Notes: a model not told the origin generated them from the letters alone. A stretch of 63,028 nucleotides of DNA from Candidatus Panguiarchaeum symbiosum (GCA_024720975.1 JANJXX010000001.1:346811-409838); one strand, 5' to 3'. Shown: positions 35,682 to 47,756, numbered from the stretch's first letter. Translations and numbers: made by a program.

Positions 35682-35938
35682 TATTCCTCAACATACAAAA
35701 CTGGATCCTTGCTTAGAGCGATTTTTTGTAGTTTCCGATTTTTAAGCTCAGTGGGACTTATCTCATCAACTTTTATAATTTTTATGTCAAGTCTCTTGAT
35801 TTTTTGCGAACCAAGGAGGCTATAGAATTTCTCGAGCGCTTCGTTAATACTCAAAGCTCGTATTTCTTTATATAGGGTAAAGATCCTTCCTTGGCTACGA
35901 TATTTTGCTAATATCCTGAAGTTCTTCACATACAACTT
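35681..35938 (-). CDS. rpl18a: Ribosomal protein L18a/LX
   Basis: Small archaeal version of eukaryotic L18Ae/L20e. The order of elements is right: YVKNFRILAKYRSQG, then LYKEIRALSINEALEKFYS, then LGSQKIKRLDIKIIKV. I chose TTG at 35938 since GGTGTGG lies 6 bases upstream, giving about 85 residues; ATG at 35965 would overlap the upstream membrane gene. Downstream pfdA starts at the stop codon. Confidence 0.85.
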   Translation of the reverse strand, partial: KLYVKNFRILAKYRSQGRIFTLYKEIRALSINEALEKFYSLLGSQKIKRLDIKIIKVDEISPTELKNRKLQKIALSKDPVLYVEE

Positions 35939-35948
35939 CCACACCAAC

Positions 35949-36341
35949 TCATGAACTAAGTACATATATAAGCACTAATAAAGTCAAGGAAGGAAGTATA
36001 AGTATTGGGACGAAAAACTTTATAGGATCAACTGTTGCTGAAACTAGGTTTGAAAAACCCATGGCAAAAACAAGTGATATGAGTACATACACCGGAGTTA
36101 CCAGTATATGTGCAATCAGAATCGGCTCAATGTCATATTTAGAGATAATTTTAGTGGACAAATAACTGCCCACCACCATAGAAATAAAAGCAAAGCATAG
36201 CGCTGCAATCATTACCGTTAGCAAGATTAGGATCAACTCATAAATCCCCCCTATGGTAATTCTATAAGCGAAGGCATGTATTATAGTGCTATTCACAGTG
36301 AAACCTATCCCATATGAAAAAATCCACGATCCTTTTTTCAT
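35949..36341 (-). CDS. Four-helix membrane protein of unknown function
   Basis: A 130-residue protein, nearly all hydrophobic, with about four membrane helices (around residues 8-30, 33-60, 73-98 and 108-129). No conserved catalytic residues that I recognise. Its neighbours, rpl18a downstream and a NYN gene 12 bases upstream on the same strand, suggest co-transcription but not function. Confidence 0.6.
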   Translation of the reverse strand: MKKGSWIFSYGIGFTVNSTIIHAFAYRITIGGIYELILILLTVMIAALCFAFISMVVGSYLSTKIISKYDIEPILIAHILVTPVYVLISLVFAMGFSNLVSATVDPIKFFVPILILPSLTLLVLIYVLSS

Positions 36342-36352
36342 GGTAACCTACC

Positions 36353-36904
36353 TTATTCCTCTGCTTCAGTTAATTCGAGATATATAACTTCATCTGACGC
36401 ATTTTTAAGCGCTGTTGAAAACCCTTGTTCATAGCCAGCAATGATGGCTTTTATACCCTTCTCTTTTATCTTATGAACGATAGGAAGACATCTGCTGTCT
36501 CTACTTACAATTACAAAAAAATCGGGCGAGCATTCGTATATCATACGCGCAGCTTCTATGGCTAGCGTTACGTACGTTATATTTTCTTGAGTTAGAATAA
36601 CCTCAAAACCACTGGTTTGGAGTGCTTTTATGAGTGATGTTGGTGCATCTGATGTTACTATGGCTTTGGCTGCCCTTATTCGACCGTAATTCTTAGCTTT
36701 TCTTATAACATCCTTTAGAGACAACCGCTTTCCGTCAATTTTACGCAACATGTTAGGTCCGTCGATCAGAATTACAACCTCGTAACTTAAGCTTTTGAAA
36801 ATCCTCTTGAAGTATTCTTTAAGTCGATTCAAAGTGCTGAGGCCTCCGGTAATTTCTACTAATCCTGAAGTTTCTTCAATATTTTCTTCCATGTAATCTC
36901 CCAT
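36353..36904 (-). CDS. NYN/LabA-type PIN-fold protein
   Basis: A 183-residue protein whose core is a NYN domain, a PIN-like nuclease fold: VVILIDGPNML (first Asp and Asn), VTSDAP, VTLAIEAARMIY, and FFVIVSRDSRCLPIVHKIKEKG (later Asp). The acidic residues are retained, so RNA cleavage is possible. Substrate unknown. A paralogue without the N-terminal extension is at 57.7 kb. It lies between aif2a and the membrane protein, all on the minus strand. Confidence 0.8.
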   Translation of the reverse strand: MGDYMEENIEETSGLVEITGGLSTLNRLKEYFKRIFKSLSYEVVILIDGPNMLRKIDGKRLSLKDVIRKAKNYGRIRAAKAIVTSDAPTSLIKALQTSGFEVILTQENITYVTLAIEAARMIYECSPDFFVIVSRDSRCLPIVHKIKEKGIKAIIAGYEQGFSTALKNASDEVIYLELTEAEE

Positions 36905-36944
36905 AAGATGATAGTTCTATTAGAACACACCATTAATTACTGAG

Positions 36945-37775
36945 TTATGTTTGAATTATGTTCACTGTAGTTTTGTATTTTTTTGCGTCTGGCATACTAG
37001 CTAGCAGCGACTCCACTTTCTTAGCAAACTCCATTGCTGTATTTCGTATCTCATTTTTTTCGAATCCTTCAACCCAGATTGCATATCTGGGTGCGCTCTC
37101 ATATTTCACCTCTACATTCTTGAAATCTTTCAGTGCTTCTAATAACGCATTTCGTATGCGGATGACACCGTCTGGGGCCAAGGTTGATATATCAAGTAAA
37201 AATTTCATCTTCTGTCTTCTGATAGATATACTTTCGCTGGCTGTTTTGAAGACAATGTCAACGTACTCCGGGGGAACGCCACACTCTTCAAGAATTTGTT
37301 TACCTCTAATCACTGCATCTTCCATACCATCGAACGGTGTCTCATAGCAATTCATTAACGGAACATATATCTTCTCAACAACAGACTTCCAATCGAGTCC
37401 TATCTTGCTGCTTATAAGCAAAGCAAGACGGATAGATCTATTTAGCTTTCTCCAATATGATAACTTTGACTGAGACTCTTTCTTAGATAAACGCCTGAGC
37501 GAAGCATCGATATAACCTCCCTTCCCAACTTTAATAACCCTGGCAACGACTATTTGCTCTAGCTTATAGTATTGTCTCAGCGAGCGAACGATACCCCACT
37601 CGAGCTCTCTTAGGGGAACATAAGCTGTCTTGCCATACTCAGGCAAGTGAATGTATAGGCCATGATCTTGAATATCCACAACTCTTCCTACGACGATTTC
37701 GCCGGGGTGTGGAATGTCACGACGATACAATATGCTGCAAAATTCATGAATGGGAATTTCAACCTCAGTAGACAT
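36945..37775 (-). CDS. eif2a: Translation initiation factor aIF2 alpha
   Basis: Alpha subunit of the factor that brings initiator tRNA to the ribosome. The N-terminal S1 domain (PGEIVVGRVVDIQDHGLYIHL, in outline; then VPLRELEWG), the helical middle domain, and the alpha-beta C-terminal domain (PDGVIRIRNALLEAL, PRYAIWVEGFE) are all present. The start at ATG 37775 (protein MSTEVEIPIHEF) was preferred over an upstream in-frame ATG. About 276 residues, normal. Confidence 0.93.
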   Translation of the reverse strand: MSTEVEIPIHEFCSILYRRDIPHPGEIVVGRVVDIQDHGLYIHLPEYGKTAYVPLRELEWGIVRSLRQYYKLEQIVVARVIKVGKGGYIDASLRRLSKKESQSKLSYWRKLNRSIRLALLISSKIGLDWKSVVEKIYVPLMNCYETPFDGMEDAVIRGKQILEECGVPPEYVDIVFKTASESISIRRQKMKFLLDISTLAPDGVIRIRNALLEALKDFKNVEVKYESAPRYAIWVEGFEKNEIRNTAMEFAKKVESLLASMPDAKKYKTTVNIIQT

Positions 37776-37990
37776 TATTGCATCCCTATTATTAACTCTA
37801 ATGCAGAAACCCCAATGCTTTATCAAGTCTGAATTTTGCTAATAAACTTTTAACGTTAATAACCTAATGGCTTCCCAGGGGTATTATTATTTATTTAATA
37901 TCAGCAAATGTTTGTAAAAAGCAGTGCCACACATACAACATTAGTAGGCTTGATGTTCAAGACTGAATTCCTACAAGCTTGGTGTTAGAT

Positions 37991-38719
37991 ATGGGGAAGA
38001 GAACAAGAGCTCAGCGCTACGGAAGAGGGACTAATGCATTTAGATCTCCGCCCAATATTCACATAGCACCAGCAAAAATCCCAGATTGGCCTGAAACAAT
38101 GTCAGAAGGACAAAAAATTATTGGCGTGATCGAGGATATTGTACATGATGCAGGACGCTCCGCACCTCTTGCTGTCATAAGAACCTGGAGAGAGAACCGC
38201 GTTGAACGCATTTACTTGCCTTGTGTAGAAGGTTTATATGTTGGGAAGGAAATCCACGTTGGGATGGACGCGGAGTTAGATCTAGGAAATGTAGTTCCAT
38301 TAGGAAAAGTTCCAGAAGGGTTCTACGTGTCAAACATCGAAAAAACTCCTGGTGATGGAGGCAGATATGCACGCGCTGGAGGTTCATACGCGATAGTTAG
38401 AGCGCATGATCCCAAACGTGGTGTGACAGAACTTATTTTACCATCGAAGCGCATAATAAGCATTGACTCAAGGTGTAGATGCCAGGTAGGTATAATCGCA
38501 GGCAGTGGCCGAGAAGAGCTGCCACTTGTGAAAGCTGGAAATGCTTATTACAAATGGAAAAAACGCCCACGAAAATGGCCTAGAACACGCGGAACTGCTA
38601 TGAATCCTGTAGATCATCGCCACGGAGGCGGCCGAAGGCGCCGACCCGTAGCGCGAAATGCACCCCCCGGGAAGAAAGTTGGTATAATAGCACCAAAGCG
38701 CGTAGGAAAGCGCAGTTAG
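37991..38719 (+). CDS. rpl2: Ribosomal protein L2, encoded alone
   Basis: Core large-subunit protein close to the peptidyl-transferase centre. It begins MGKRTRAQRYGRG and contains GDGGRYARAGGSYA and the functional loop NPVDHRHGGG with its essential His. Length 242. ATG at 37991 has GGTG upstream. In most archaea this gene sits inside the S10 operon between L23 and S19; here it is flanked by aif2a and aif6 with no other S10 genes in sight. Confidence 0.95.
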   Translation: MGKRTRAQRYGRGTNAFRSPPNIHIAPAKIPDWPETMSEGQKIIGVIEDIVHDAGRSAPLAVIRTWRENRVERIYLPCVEGLYVGKEIHVGMDAELDLGNVVPLGKVPEGFYVSNIEKTPGDGGRYARAGGSYAIVRAHDPKRGVTELILPSKRIISIDSRCRCQVGIIAGSGREELPLVKAGNAYYKWKKRPRKWPRTRGTAMNPVDHRHGGGRRRRPVARNAPPGKKVGIIAPKRVGKRS

Positions 38720-38821
38720 AGCACAATACTACCTTCATGACCCTGCGTACACTTATCATACCATCAATACTTTTTATTGCTAATTCCACTTCTTTGCAGA
38801 TACGGATAGAGTACAGGATAT

Positions 38822-39556
38822 CTACCTTATCAGCACGTTATGCATACGAGCCAACTCGACTCCGGATGTTTTGTTTCCGACTAATAAAGCATAGTCATTC
38901 GCAACTGCCCCACTTCGCACAATAGGACTCCCCATGTTAACTGTGCTTACGATTGTTTTCTCTGGCAAGATGTTGAACAATTTTCTGAGTTCTTCTATTT
39001 CATTCTCGTTGAATAAGGGTGACAGAACTAAAGCTCTACTGTTCACTAAAGCAAAACTTCCTAATGCTTCAGTAAGGCTTGTTTTGAAGGGAACAACCTC
39101 CACATTGAGAACATCTTCGATTTTATTCATAGCCTCTCGATTTCTTCTGTATAGGTTATCATGGATTACAGCTATCATATCGTTAAGAAGGATAAAGTTT
39201 CCGAATGCATTGTTGGGTGTATTCTTGAGCTCAATTTTCTCGACAATAACTGCATCACCGAGAAATCTCTTGACATTCATTAATTCAACATCTAGTGTTT
39301 GAGGAGGTAATACGACACCATGCGAATTTGCCGCTACAAAGCAACCAACAAGATCTTCTTCGTAGATTCTTTGCATTAGTAGGGGGATTTTGGTGATTTT
39401 TCTTATTATATCCAGTGTCTGTGGTCGAAAACCCTCTCCTACTATGCAAAACTTGTTAGTGAGGACTATGTACGCACCGATATTCCAGGAGCCCATGTAG
39501 TCTATTACGGCATAGTTCTCCATTGTTTCGAGATTTTTCTGTATCTCTATCACCAC
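38822..39556 (-). CDS. eif6: Ribosome anti-association factor aIF6
   Basis: Binds the large subunit and prevents premature joining. The pentein repeats show as IGAYIVLTNKFCIVGEGF, DLVGCFVAANSHGVVLPP, FGNFILLNDMIAVIHDNL, LGSFALVNSRALVLSPLF and SGAVANDYALLVGNKTS. The length is 244 with the GTG start; ATG at 39523 is a plausible shorter start that aligns better with relatives. It is convergent with rpl2 and divergent from nadM. Confidence 0.9.
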   Translation of the reverse strand: MVIEIQKNLETMENYAVIDYMGSWNIGAYIVLTNKFCIVGEGFRPQTLDIIRKITKIPLLMQRIYEEDLVGCFVAANSHGVVLPPQTLDVELMNVKRFLGDAVIVEKIELKNTPNNAFGNFILLNDMIAVIHDNLYRRNREAMNKIEDVLNVEVVPFKTSLTEALGSFALVNSRALVLSPLFNENEIEELRKLFNILPEKTIVSTVNMGSPIVRSGAVANDYALLVGNKTSGVELARMHNVLIR

Positions 39557-39620
39557 ACAGACTTTTCCTAATTACGTTTTTTGGTATTATACTATTCGTT
39601 GTTGAAAAATAGGTGTCTTA

Positions 39621-40136
39621 ATGCCAAGAGCACTTTTCGTTGGACGCTTTCAACCTTTTCACAAGGGACATGAACATGCACTTAATCAAATACTTGAGCA
39701 TGAGAATGAAATTATAATTGCTGTCGGAACTACTCAGGAGAACTATACCTTTGAGAATCCATTAACTGCTGGGGAACGAATAGATCTTATCTGGACATAT
39801 CTTAAGAGTGAGGGGCTTTGTGAACGCGCAATTATATGTGCTGTCCCGGACATAAATAACAATTACCTATGGCCAAGACATGTGATGTCTTTAGTTCCAA
39901 AGTTTGATGTAGTCTATTCTGGGAATAATCTCGTCTTATTGCTGTTTGAATCGATGAACATCCCAGTTAAAAGAATCATTGAGGTAAATCGCTCGGAGTA
40001 TCAAGGAAGAGTCATTCGCCAAAGGATTCTCGAAGGAAAACCGTGGGAGCAGCTCGTCCCAGATGTCGTAGCTGATAGATTGAAGATTGTTGGTTTTGAG
40101 GAGCGCATAAGACGCTTGGCTAAATCTCACATTTGA
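39621..40136 (+). CDS. nadM: Nicotinamide-nucleotide adenylyltransferase
   Basis: Makes NAD from nicotinamide mononucleotide and ATP. It has the nucleotidyltransferase signature FVGRFQPFHKGHEHAL, GTTQENYTFENPLTAGERI and the C-terminal VNRSEYQGRVIRQRI (ISGTxIR-like site). Length 171, normal for archaea. AGGTG lies upstream of the ATG. Confidence 0.94.
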   Translation: MPRALFVGRFQPFHKGHEHALNQILEHENEIIIAVGTTQENYTFENPLTAGERIDLIWTYLKSEGLCERAIICAVPDINNNYLWPRHVMSLVPKFDVVYSGNNLVLLLFESMNIPVKRIIEVNRSEYQGRVIRQRILEGKPWEQLVPDVVADRLKIVGFEERIRRLAKSHI

Positions 40137-40221
40137 ATTTGCTGGATGCTAATTTTCGATTGACTTAAATTTCCTCAAAACAGCATTAGGTCAGATTTAC
40201 TGCAACATATGGCGGAAGCTT

Positions 40222-41097
40222 ATGCCTAAAGTAACTCTCATGTTCAAATCTAGAGATAATCTGTATTATGAATTCTTCATAGAGAACAGCGATGTGCATA
40301 TTATGAATACTCTCCGAAGGACCATACTAGCCGAAACAGTAACTTTAGCTATACACGACGTCTACATAAATCAGAACACATCTGTCATCCCAGATGAAGT
40401 AATAGCACAAAGATTGGGGCTTATTCCGCTGAGAGTTGAACCTTCAGAGCTTAATCTCACTGAGGAGGCCGCTGCTGTAGAGCCTGACCTAAAGAGACTT
40501 TATAAACTCACTGCAAGACTCAGATTGCGGAAAATAAACACTGAAGACGCCACCAAGGTTACTAAAGTCATAACCGTTTACTCAGGCGATTTGGAGTCTA
40601 TTGATAAAAAAACCTTGAGACCTGTTTACGATAATATTCCGATTGTTAAACTTGGACCGAAGCAAGAAATAGACCTTGAGTGCATTGCGAAAGTTGGTCG
40701 CGGCAAGGACCACGCAAAATTCTCCCCTGTCTCCACAGTAGCCTATAAGATCATGCCAACACTGAATGTTAAGGATAACTGCACCTCGTGTGGTGAGTGC
40801 GTTAACGCATGCCCATATAATTGTTTAGAGATGGAACTAGGCAAACCCGTCTTAAAAAGCCTCGGCCTTTACAACTGCGACCTTTGCCGCATCTGTGTAA
40901 GGCATTGTCCAGAGAAGGCACTGGAGATTGAACCCAATAACAGGGACTTCATATTCCGCATCAAACTCATAGGGCAGCTTCAAATTGATGAAATTCTAGA
41001 CCAAATAGACGCAATATTCGAAAGAAAACTTGACTACTTAGTTGATAAGATCGAGGAATCAATAAACGAATACCTCAAACAAACTACTCAAGAGTAA
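40222..41097 (+). CDS. rpoD: RNA polymerase subunit Rpo3 (D) with iron-sulfur domain
   Basis: Assembly platform of RNA polymerase, equivalent to Rpb3 and bacterial alpha. The dimerisation core has MNTLRRTILAE and VIAQRLGLIPLR. The inserted ferredoxin-like domain keeps two cysteine sets, CTSCGECVNACP and CDLCRICVRHCP, so two [4Fe-4S] clusters are possible. Length 291. It is not with rpl18e, rpl13, rps9 or rps4/rps11 genes as in many archaea; here it follows nadM and overlaps bud32 convergently by 14 bases. Confidence 0.95.
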   Translation: MPKVTLMFKSRDNLYYEFFIENSDVHIMNTLRRTILAETVTLAIHDVYINQNTSVIPDEVIAQRLGLIPLRVEPSELNLTEEAAAVEPDLKRLYKLTARLRLRKINTEDATKVTKVITVYSGDLESIDKKTLRPVYDNIPIVKLGPKQEIDLECIAKVGRGKDHAKFSPVSTVAYKIMPTLNVKDNCTSCGECVNACPYNCLEMELGKPVLKSLGLYNCDLCRICVRHCPEKALEIEPNNRDFIFRIKLIGQLQIDEILDQIDAIFERKLDYLVDKIEESINEYLKQTTQE

Positions 41098-41782
41098 ATC
41101 TCCACTTAGTTCTGCGTTCAGCAACGTATCTACCACGCATAAAAATCTCTTTCACTCTCTTAATTACTACATCCGCATTTCCATATTCAGATTCGTAACC
41201 CGAGAGGAACTCCGACCAATACTCCTGGTAATAATTGAAGTGGTATATTTCAAGACCTCTACTGAAGACTCTAAGTTCTACTGCATAATCCTCCGGATCT
41301 TTACTCCCGGTGTAGTAGCCTAGTCCAAAGTCTATAACGAATAATCTTCCACTTGGAGTTAATATTAAGTTCGAGGTAGTAAAATCTCCATGGATTACTC
41401 CCACATCATGAAGCCTACCAAGATAAGCTCCAGCCAGCCTGATATATTTTAGAGCCTGCTCCTGACGATGCTCAACCTCGAGCTTGAGGATAGCGCGCCT
41501 AAGAAGTTCCCCCTCTATATACTCAATGATAAGTGCGCAGGCATCCTCATCAACGTATAATACGTACGGCACTGGCACCCGAGCCGCCTTAGCCATACTT
41601 AGGAGTCTAGCCTCGCGTCGGGTTCTTCCTCTACGTATTTTTATATCAAGCAGTGGGTGCCTGTATTCTTTGGGAAACCTTAACTTTCTTACAGCTGGGT
41701 GTCCATAAAAGACTCCTTTATATACTTCAGCTTCAGCACCCCTAGATATCAGAATCCATTCCTCTCTCACCCAGATCCCCAT
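41084..41782 (-). CDS. bud32: KEOPS kinase Bud32
   Basis: Small atypical kinase/ATPase of the KEOPS complex that stimulates Kae1. Motifs: SRGAEAEVYKG (glycine loop), VRKLRFPKEYRHP, IHGDFTTSNLIL (catalytic Asp) and FVIDFGLGYY. The C-terminal end is basic (RRTKWRF). Length 232. It overlaps pelA by 41 bases. Kae1 is 14 kb away on the other strand. Confidence 0.93.
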   Translation of the reverse strand: MGIWVREEWILISRGAEAEVYKGVFYGHPAVRKLRFPKEYRHPLLDIKIRRGRTRREARLLSMAKAARVPVPYVLYVDEDACALIIEYIEGELLRRAILKLEVEHRQEQALKYIRLAGAYLGRLHDVGVIHGDFTTSNLILTPSGRLFVIDFGLGYYTGSKDPEDYAVELRVFSRGLEIYHFNYYQEYWSEFLSGYESEYGNADVVIKRVKEIFMRGRYVAERRTKWRFTLE

Positions 41783-42842
41783 GTAATCTATATCTTAGTA
41801 GTGCTATTATACCTCCGAAATTTTTTATCTTATCGTGCAAAGGATGAACCCTAGAAATTATCCTAATCTTAGCACGAAAATCGTTAGCACGCTTTATATA
41901 CTCCAGAATTTTACTGCGAACTGTGCATTCGGGATTATTTATGAGATCTATAATGACCAGGAGCTTTTTAGCAGCACCCCATTCTATCGCTTTCGAAACA
42001 GCCTCTAGACCATAGCATGCTAACCCATCCCCCCTCCCTAAATGCTCTAGGAATTCTTCATAATCCTTCAGGTCCGAAGCTACGAGAAATTCGTTTGTTA
42101 TCTTTAATACCGTACCCCTACGCAATACTTCGTTTATAGCTGCTTCCGTCCCTGAGCTTGCTTGATCTAATATAATTGGAACTCTATCTCCTAAATTTCT
42201 TCTCAAGAATTCAGCAAATTCCTCTTTAGTCAAACTAGGGCCCGCGATTATTATTCCTGAGATATTCCTGTATTTGCTCATAACCTCCGATGCCAGCTCC
42301 AAAACTTTCTTGAAGAATGCATTTCTCAAAGATGTAGCATCTGATGCATCCTTATATGAAATGTGCTGATAAACTGACGAGAAAATCTCAAGACTTCTGC
42401 CAGTGAGAACACCTATAGTAGCTTCATCACGCTCTATTGCAATTATGATTATTGGATTTAATCTACGCAGTGTATCAGCCTCCTTGAGTACCTCAATTTC
42501 AGCTTCTGAAAAACCATCTGAACGCATAATTTTAACTTTTGATCCTACCCTTAGTTGGATTGTGTGATATGCACCGAGCGGAGCAAAATTCTCAGGACCA
42601 CTGAATATTCTTCCCCCGATTCTTAGAGTTTCCAGCATTTCATGAAAGGCTAGTTTTTCAACTACGATGGTTAGTTTCATTTTCTTTCGTTCGCTTGTAC
42701 CTTCGAATTTCACTTTTCTGGCGGTAATAGCTTCTACTAGATCCCCAGGTCTGAGGAAATTCCACAAGGCAAATAAATCGTTTATATCCTCGACCTGTGC
42801 TTCTAGTACTCCTTTATTCATATCGATATTATAGATCCTCAT
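41742..42842 (-). CDS. pelA: Ribosome rescue factor Pelota
   Basis: Dom34/Pelota releases stalled ribosomes together with aABCE1. The N-terminal Sm-like domain has LWNFLRPGDLVEAITARKV and the eRF1-like middle and C-terminal domains include IVEKLAFHEMLETLRIGG, GRGDGLACYGLEAVSKAIEWGA (outline), LLVIIDL and IRIISRVHPLHDKI. It lacks the GGQ motif of aRF1, as expected. Length 366. It overlaps rimI upstream by a few bases and bud32 downstream, forming one operon. Confidence 0.93.
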   Translation of the reverse strand: MRIYNIDMNKGVLEAQVEDINDLFALWNFLRPGDLVEAITARKVKFEGTSERKKMKLTIVVEKLAFHEMLETLRIGGRIFSGPENFAPLGAYHTIQLRVGSKVKIMRSDGFSEAEIEVLKEADTLRRLNPIIIIAIERDEATIGVLTGRSLEIFSSVYQHISYKDASDATSLRNAFFKKVLELASEVMSKYRNISGIIIAGPSLTKEEFAEFLRRNLGDRVPIILDQASSGTEAAINEVLRRGTVLKITNEFLVASDLKDYEEFLEHLGRGDGLACYGLEAVSKAIEWGAAKKLLVIIDLINNPECTVRSKILEYIKRANDFRAKIRIISRVHPLHDKIKNFGGIIALLRYRLHGDLGERGMDSDI

Positions 42843-43419
42843 ATATCTCCAACGCGTTAATTTTCTTGAGTCTGAGGTAAAGTTCCTCTACAAGACTATC
42901 AACTTTGCTTCTGGGAATGGCCATAACGTATGCATCTTCGCCATCTGCATAATAATTAGCAACCCTTGCAACGACCTCAAAGCCAAGTTTATGATACAAA
43001 TTTTGGGCAGGAATATTCGATACTCTTACCTCTAGAAAAACTTCCGAAGCATTAAGCTTGAACATGTGTCTCATAGACACAACCATCAATGCAGATGCTA
43101 TTCCTCTACGTCTATAGTCAGGAAGCACACCAATACTAAATACATGACCCTTAGTTACTTTCCGATTTCTCTCAAAAAAAGACTTTGCGTCGAATTCAAG
43201 TTTGTTCATGCAATACCCAATTACTTCGTCATTCTGTAAGTCAACAGCAACGAAGAAAATGCTCCCAAAATTCCGTAGCATAGCCAAGAAGAGGGAGGTA
43301 CTATAGTTCTCTGGAAGAGTCCTTCTATTAACGCTAATGACACCAGCGATGTCCTCAATGCTACATCTCCGTATTTTTATACCATCTAGATTAAACTTAA
43401 ACTCGCTAGTACTTGCCAT
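42829..43419 (-). CDS. rimI: N-terminal protein acetyltransferase, RimI/Ard1 type
   Basis: GNAT-fold enzyme that acetylates protein N-termini. The CoA-binding motif is GVLPDYRRRGIASALM, followed by LEVRVSNIPAQNLYHKLGFEV, the usual motif B. About 196 residues. I chose ATG at 43419 (MASTSEFKF) because GGTGTC precedes it at a good distance; the GTG at 43428 is part of that SD. First gene of the rimI-pelA-bud32 group. Confidence 0.88.
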   Translation of the reverse strand: MASTSEFKFNLDGIKIRRCSIEDIAGVISVNRRTLPENYSTSLFLAMLRNFGSIFFVAVDLQNDEVIGYCMNKLEFDAKSFFERNRKVTKGHVFSIGVLPDYRRRGIASALMVVSMRHMFKLNASEVFLEVRVSNIPAQNLYHKLGFEVVARVANYYADGEDAYVMAIPRSKVDSLVEELYLRLKKINALEIYEDL

Positions 43420-43472
43420 AAATGACACCAGAGCTTGACTTAAAACTCTTTAATGAATCTAAAACCTTTCAT

Positions 43473-43751
43473 ATGGGAATAAAGATGAAGCTTGAAGAAA
43501 TTTTCAAAACAAACTTACAAACAAGACTACTGGAGATATTCTTAGAGAACCCTAACGAGTTATTCTCAATACGAGCATTAGCAGAGAAACTTTCAACATC
43601 TCCATCATCTGTGATACCGAGACTAAAAGCGCTTAAGGAGCTGGGAGTAATAAAAGAAACAGGTACAAACAGGCTCAAATTATATCAACTGAACCGAAAC
43701 AGATTGACAGAGGCGCTTGTTTCATTCTACAGGCAAATAAAGAGCCTCTAG
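43473..43751 (+). CDS. Winged-helix DNA-binding protein
   Basis: A protein of about 92 residues with a winged helix of the MarR/ArsR type: LEIFLENPNELFSIRALAEKLSTSPSSVIPRLKALKELGVI in outline, followed by a wing (KETGTNRLKLYQL). The start is uncertain; ATG 43473 or ATG 43485 are more likely than ATG 43422, which would overlap the divergent rimI start. Probably a transcription regulator; its target is unknown. It lies just upstream of the 23S rRNA promoter region. Confidence 0.7.
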   Translation: MGIKMKLEEIFKTNLQTRLLEIFLENPNELFSIRALAEKLSTSPSSVIPRLKALKELGVIKETGTNRLKLYQLNRNRLTEALVSFYRQIKSL

Positions 43752-43849
43752 ATTTAAGTTATATACCCATTAGAACATTCTTAGATACAACAAATAATAA
43801 ACAAAAATTGTAAATATGTCAGCAGTTAGCACCGTTATATACGAATTAA

Positions 43850-43858
43850 TAAATTTAA
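43850..43858 (+). promoter_or_regulatory. TATA-like box before 23S rRNA
   Basis: TAAATTTAA lies about 65 bases upstream of the 23S processing stem, in the AT-rich spacer. Transcription from about 43880 would include the whole stem. Pattern-based call. Confidence 0.4.
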
Positions 43859-43922
43859 CCCAAACACTGTAGTATAGACTTCTGGCACCCCCAAACAAAG
43901 GGGGTACATTTATCAACGGAAA

Positions 43923-43942
43923 GGAGAGGTAGACACACCTAG
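43923..43942 (+). repeat. 23S processing stem, left arm
   Basis: This 20-base arm pairs perfectly with 46962-46981 (reverse complement). Flanking the 23S gene on both sides, it would form the helix recognised by the splicing endonuclease or another nuclease to free pre-23S RNA. Confidence 0.85.
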
Positions 43943-46961
<3,019 letters not shown>

Positions 46962-46981
46962 CTAGGTGTGTCTACCTCTCC
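46962..46981 (+). repeat. 23S processing stem, right arm
   Basis: Perfect 20-base reverse complement of 43923-43942; closes the pre-23S processing helix. Confidence 0.85.
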
Positions 46982-47049
46982 TAGCATTTCTCCAGCGCTG
47001 ATTTCCTACTTGCCCTCTCGACTTTGACTCGCTACTTTTGATTGCAGAA

Positions 47050-47057
47050 CTTAAAAA
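47050..47057 (+). promoter_or_regulatory. TATA-like box before tRNA-Cys
   Basis: CTTAAAAA lies about 55 bases before the tRNA, suggesting its own promoter after the 23S transcript. Pattern-based call. Confidence 0.35.
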
Positions 47058-47109
47058 GGGAGAATTATAGATACGTTAGGTATAAGTAGCTGTAATTAAG
47101 AAGGAAGAA

Positions 47110-47184
47110 GGAGGGGTAGTGTAGGGGTAGCACGCAGGATTTGCAATCCTGAGGCCGCGGGTTCAAATCCCGCCCCCTCCACCA
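47110..47184 (+). tRNA. tRNA-Cys (anticodon GCA), CCA encoded
   Basis: Complete cloverleaf: acceptor GGAGGGG with CCCCTCC (47174-47180), D stem GTGT/GCAC, anticodon stem CAGGA/TCCTG with loop TTTGCAA (anticodon GCA at 47143-47145), five-base variable loop, T stem GCGGG/CCCGC with loop TTCAAAT. Base 73 is A (47181), followed by CCA in the genome. The anticodon means cysteine, yet Cys tRNAs normally carry U73, which is odd. No intron. Confidence 0.93.
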
Positions 47185-47756
47185 TCAATTCTTAGAATCT
47201 AATTATCCAAGCAGATTTTCCTTGAGAATGTCTCCTTTGTTCTATGCTGTTGGGAAATACGTTATGGGAGATTGATTCCACACCGACTGACGCATTCTAG
47301 CTAAACCTTGATTCGCTATGAACACTTCTTGAGTCTTAAGAACAGGATAACTCTACGCGCATATAAACGTCGGAATATAGAAGTAAGCTATTGCCCTACA
47401 TTAAGGATCTTCAAAATGCGCAGGACTGAGAAGTTTAGACACTAAACAAGTTGACCAATATTACAATCCAACTAGGACTAACATTAGAGAGGCGACCGCA
47501 AACCGAATAGTGAACAATATAAAAAATTCGGATTACTCGAGGGCATTCTAGTCATGCTTACTAATATGCTCCTGATTTATCTCTAAATGAATATGCTTTG
47601 AAATAGGGGCGAAATTACATTATCAGCAGCAACTGAAGGACGCTAGCCAATAAGCAAGATGAAAGTATGTATTGTGTAACAACACCACTGCAAAAACAGC
47701 AATACCTGCACAATCAAATATATTGCTGAATGAGTGGAGTTAGAAAGAGAATTAGG
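47185..47756. other. Non-coding spacer between tRNA-Cys and 16S
   Basis: About 570 bases, AT-rich. I see no reading frame with family resemblance, no tRNA and no clear C/D-box guide RNA. It is the convergent zone between the 23S/tRNA-Cys transcript and the 16S transcript, so terminators for both are expected here, but none stands out. Confidence 0.5.

Noticed and set aside
47185-47756. CRISPR array or mobile-element remnant in the rRNA spacer
   Set aside because: No repeated units, terminal inverted repeats or transposase-like frame are visible.
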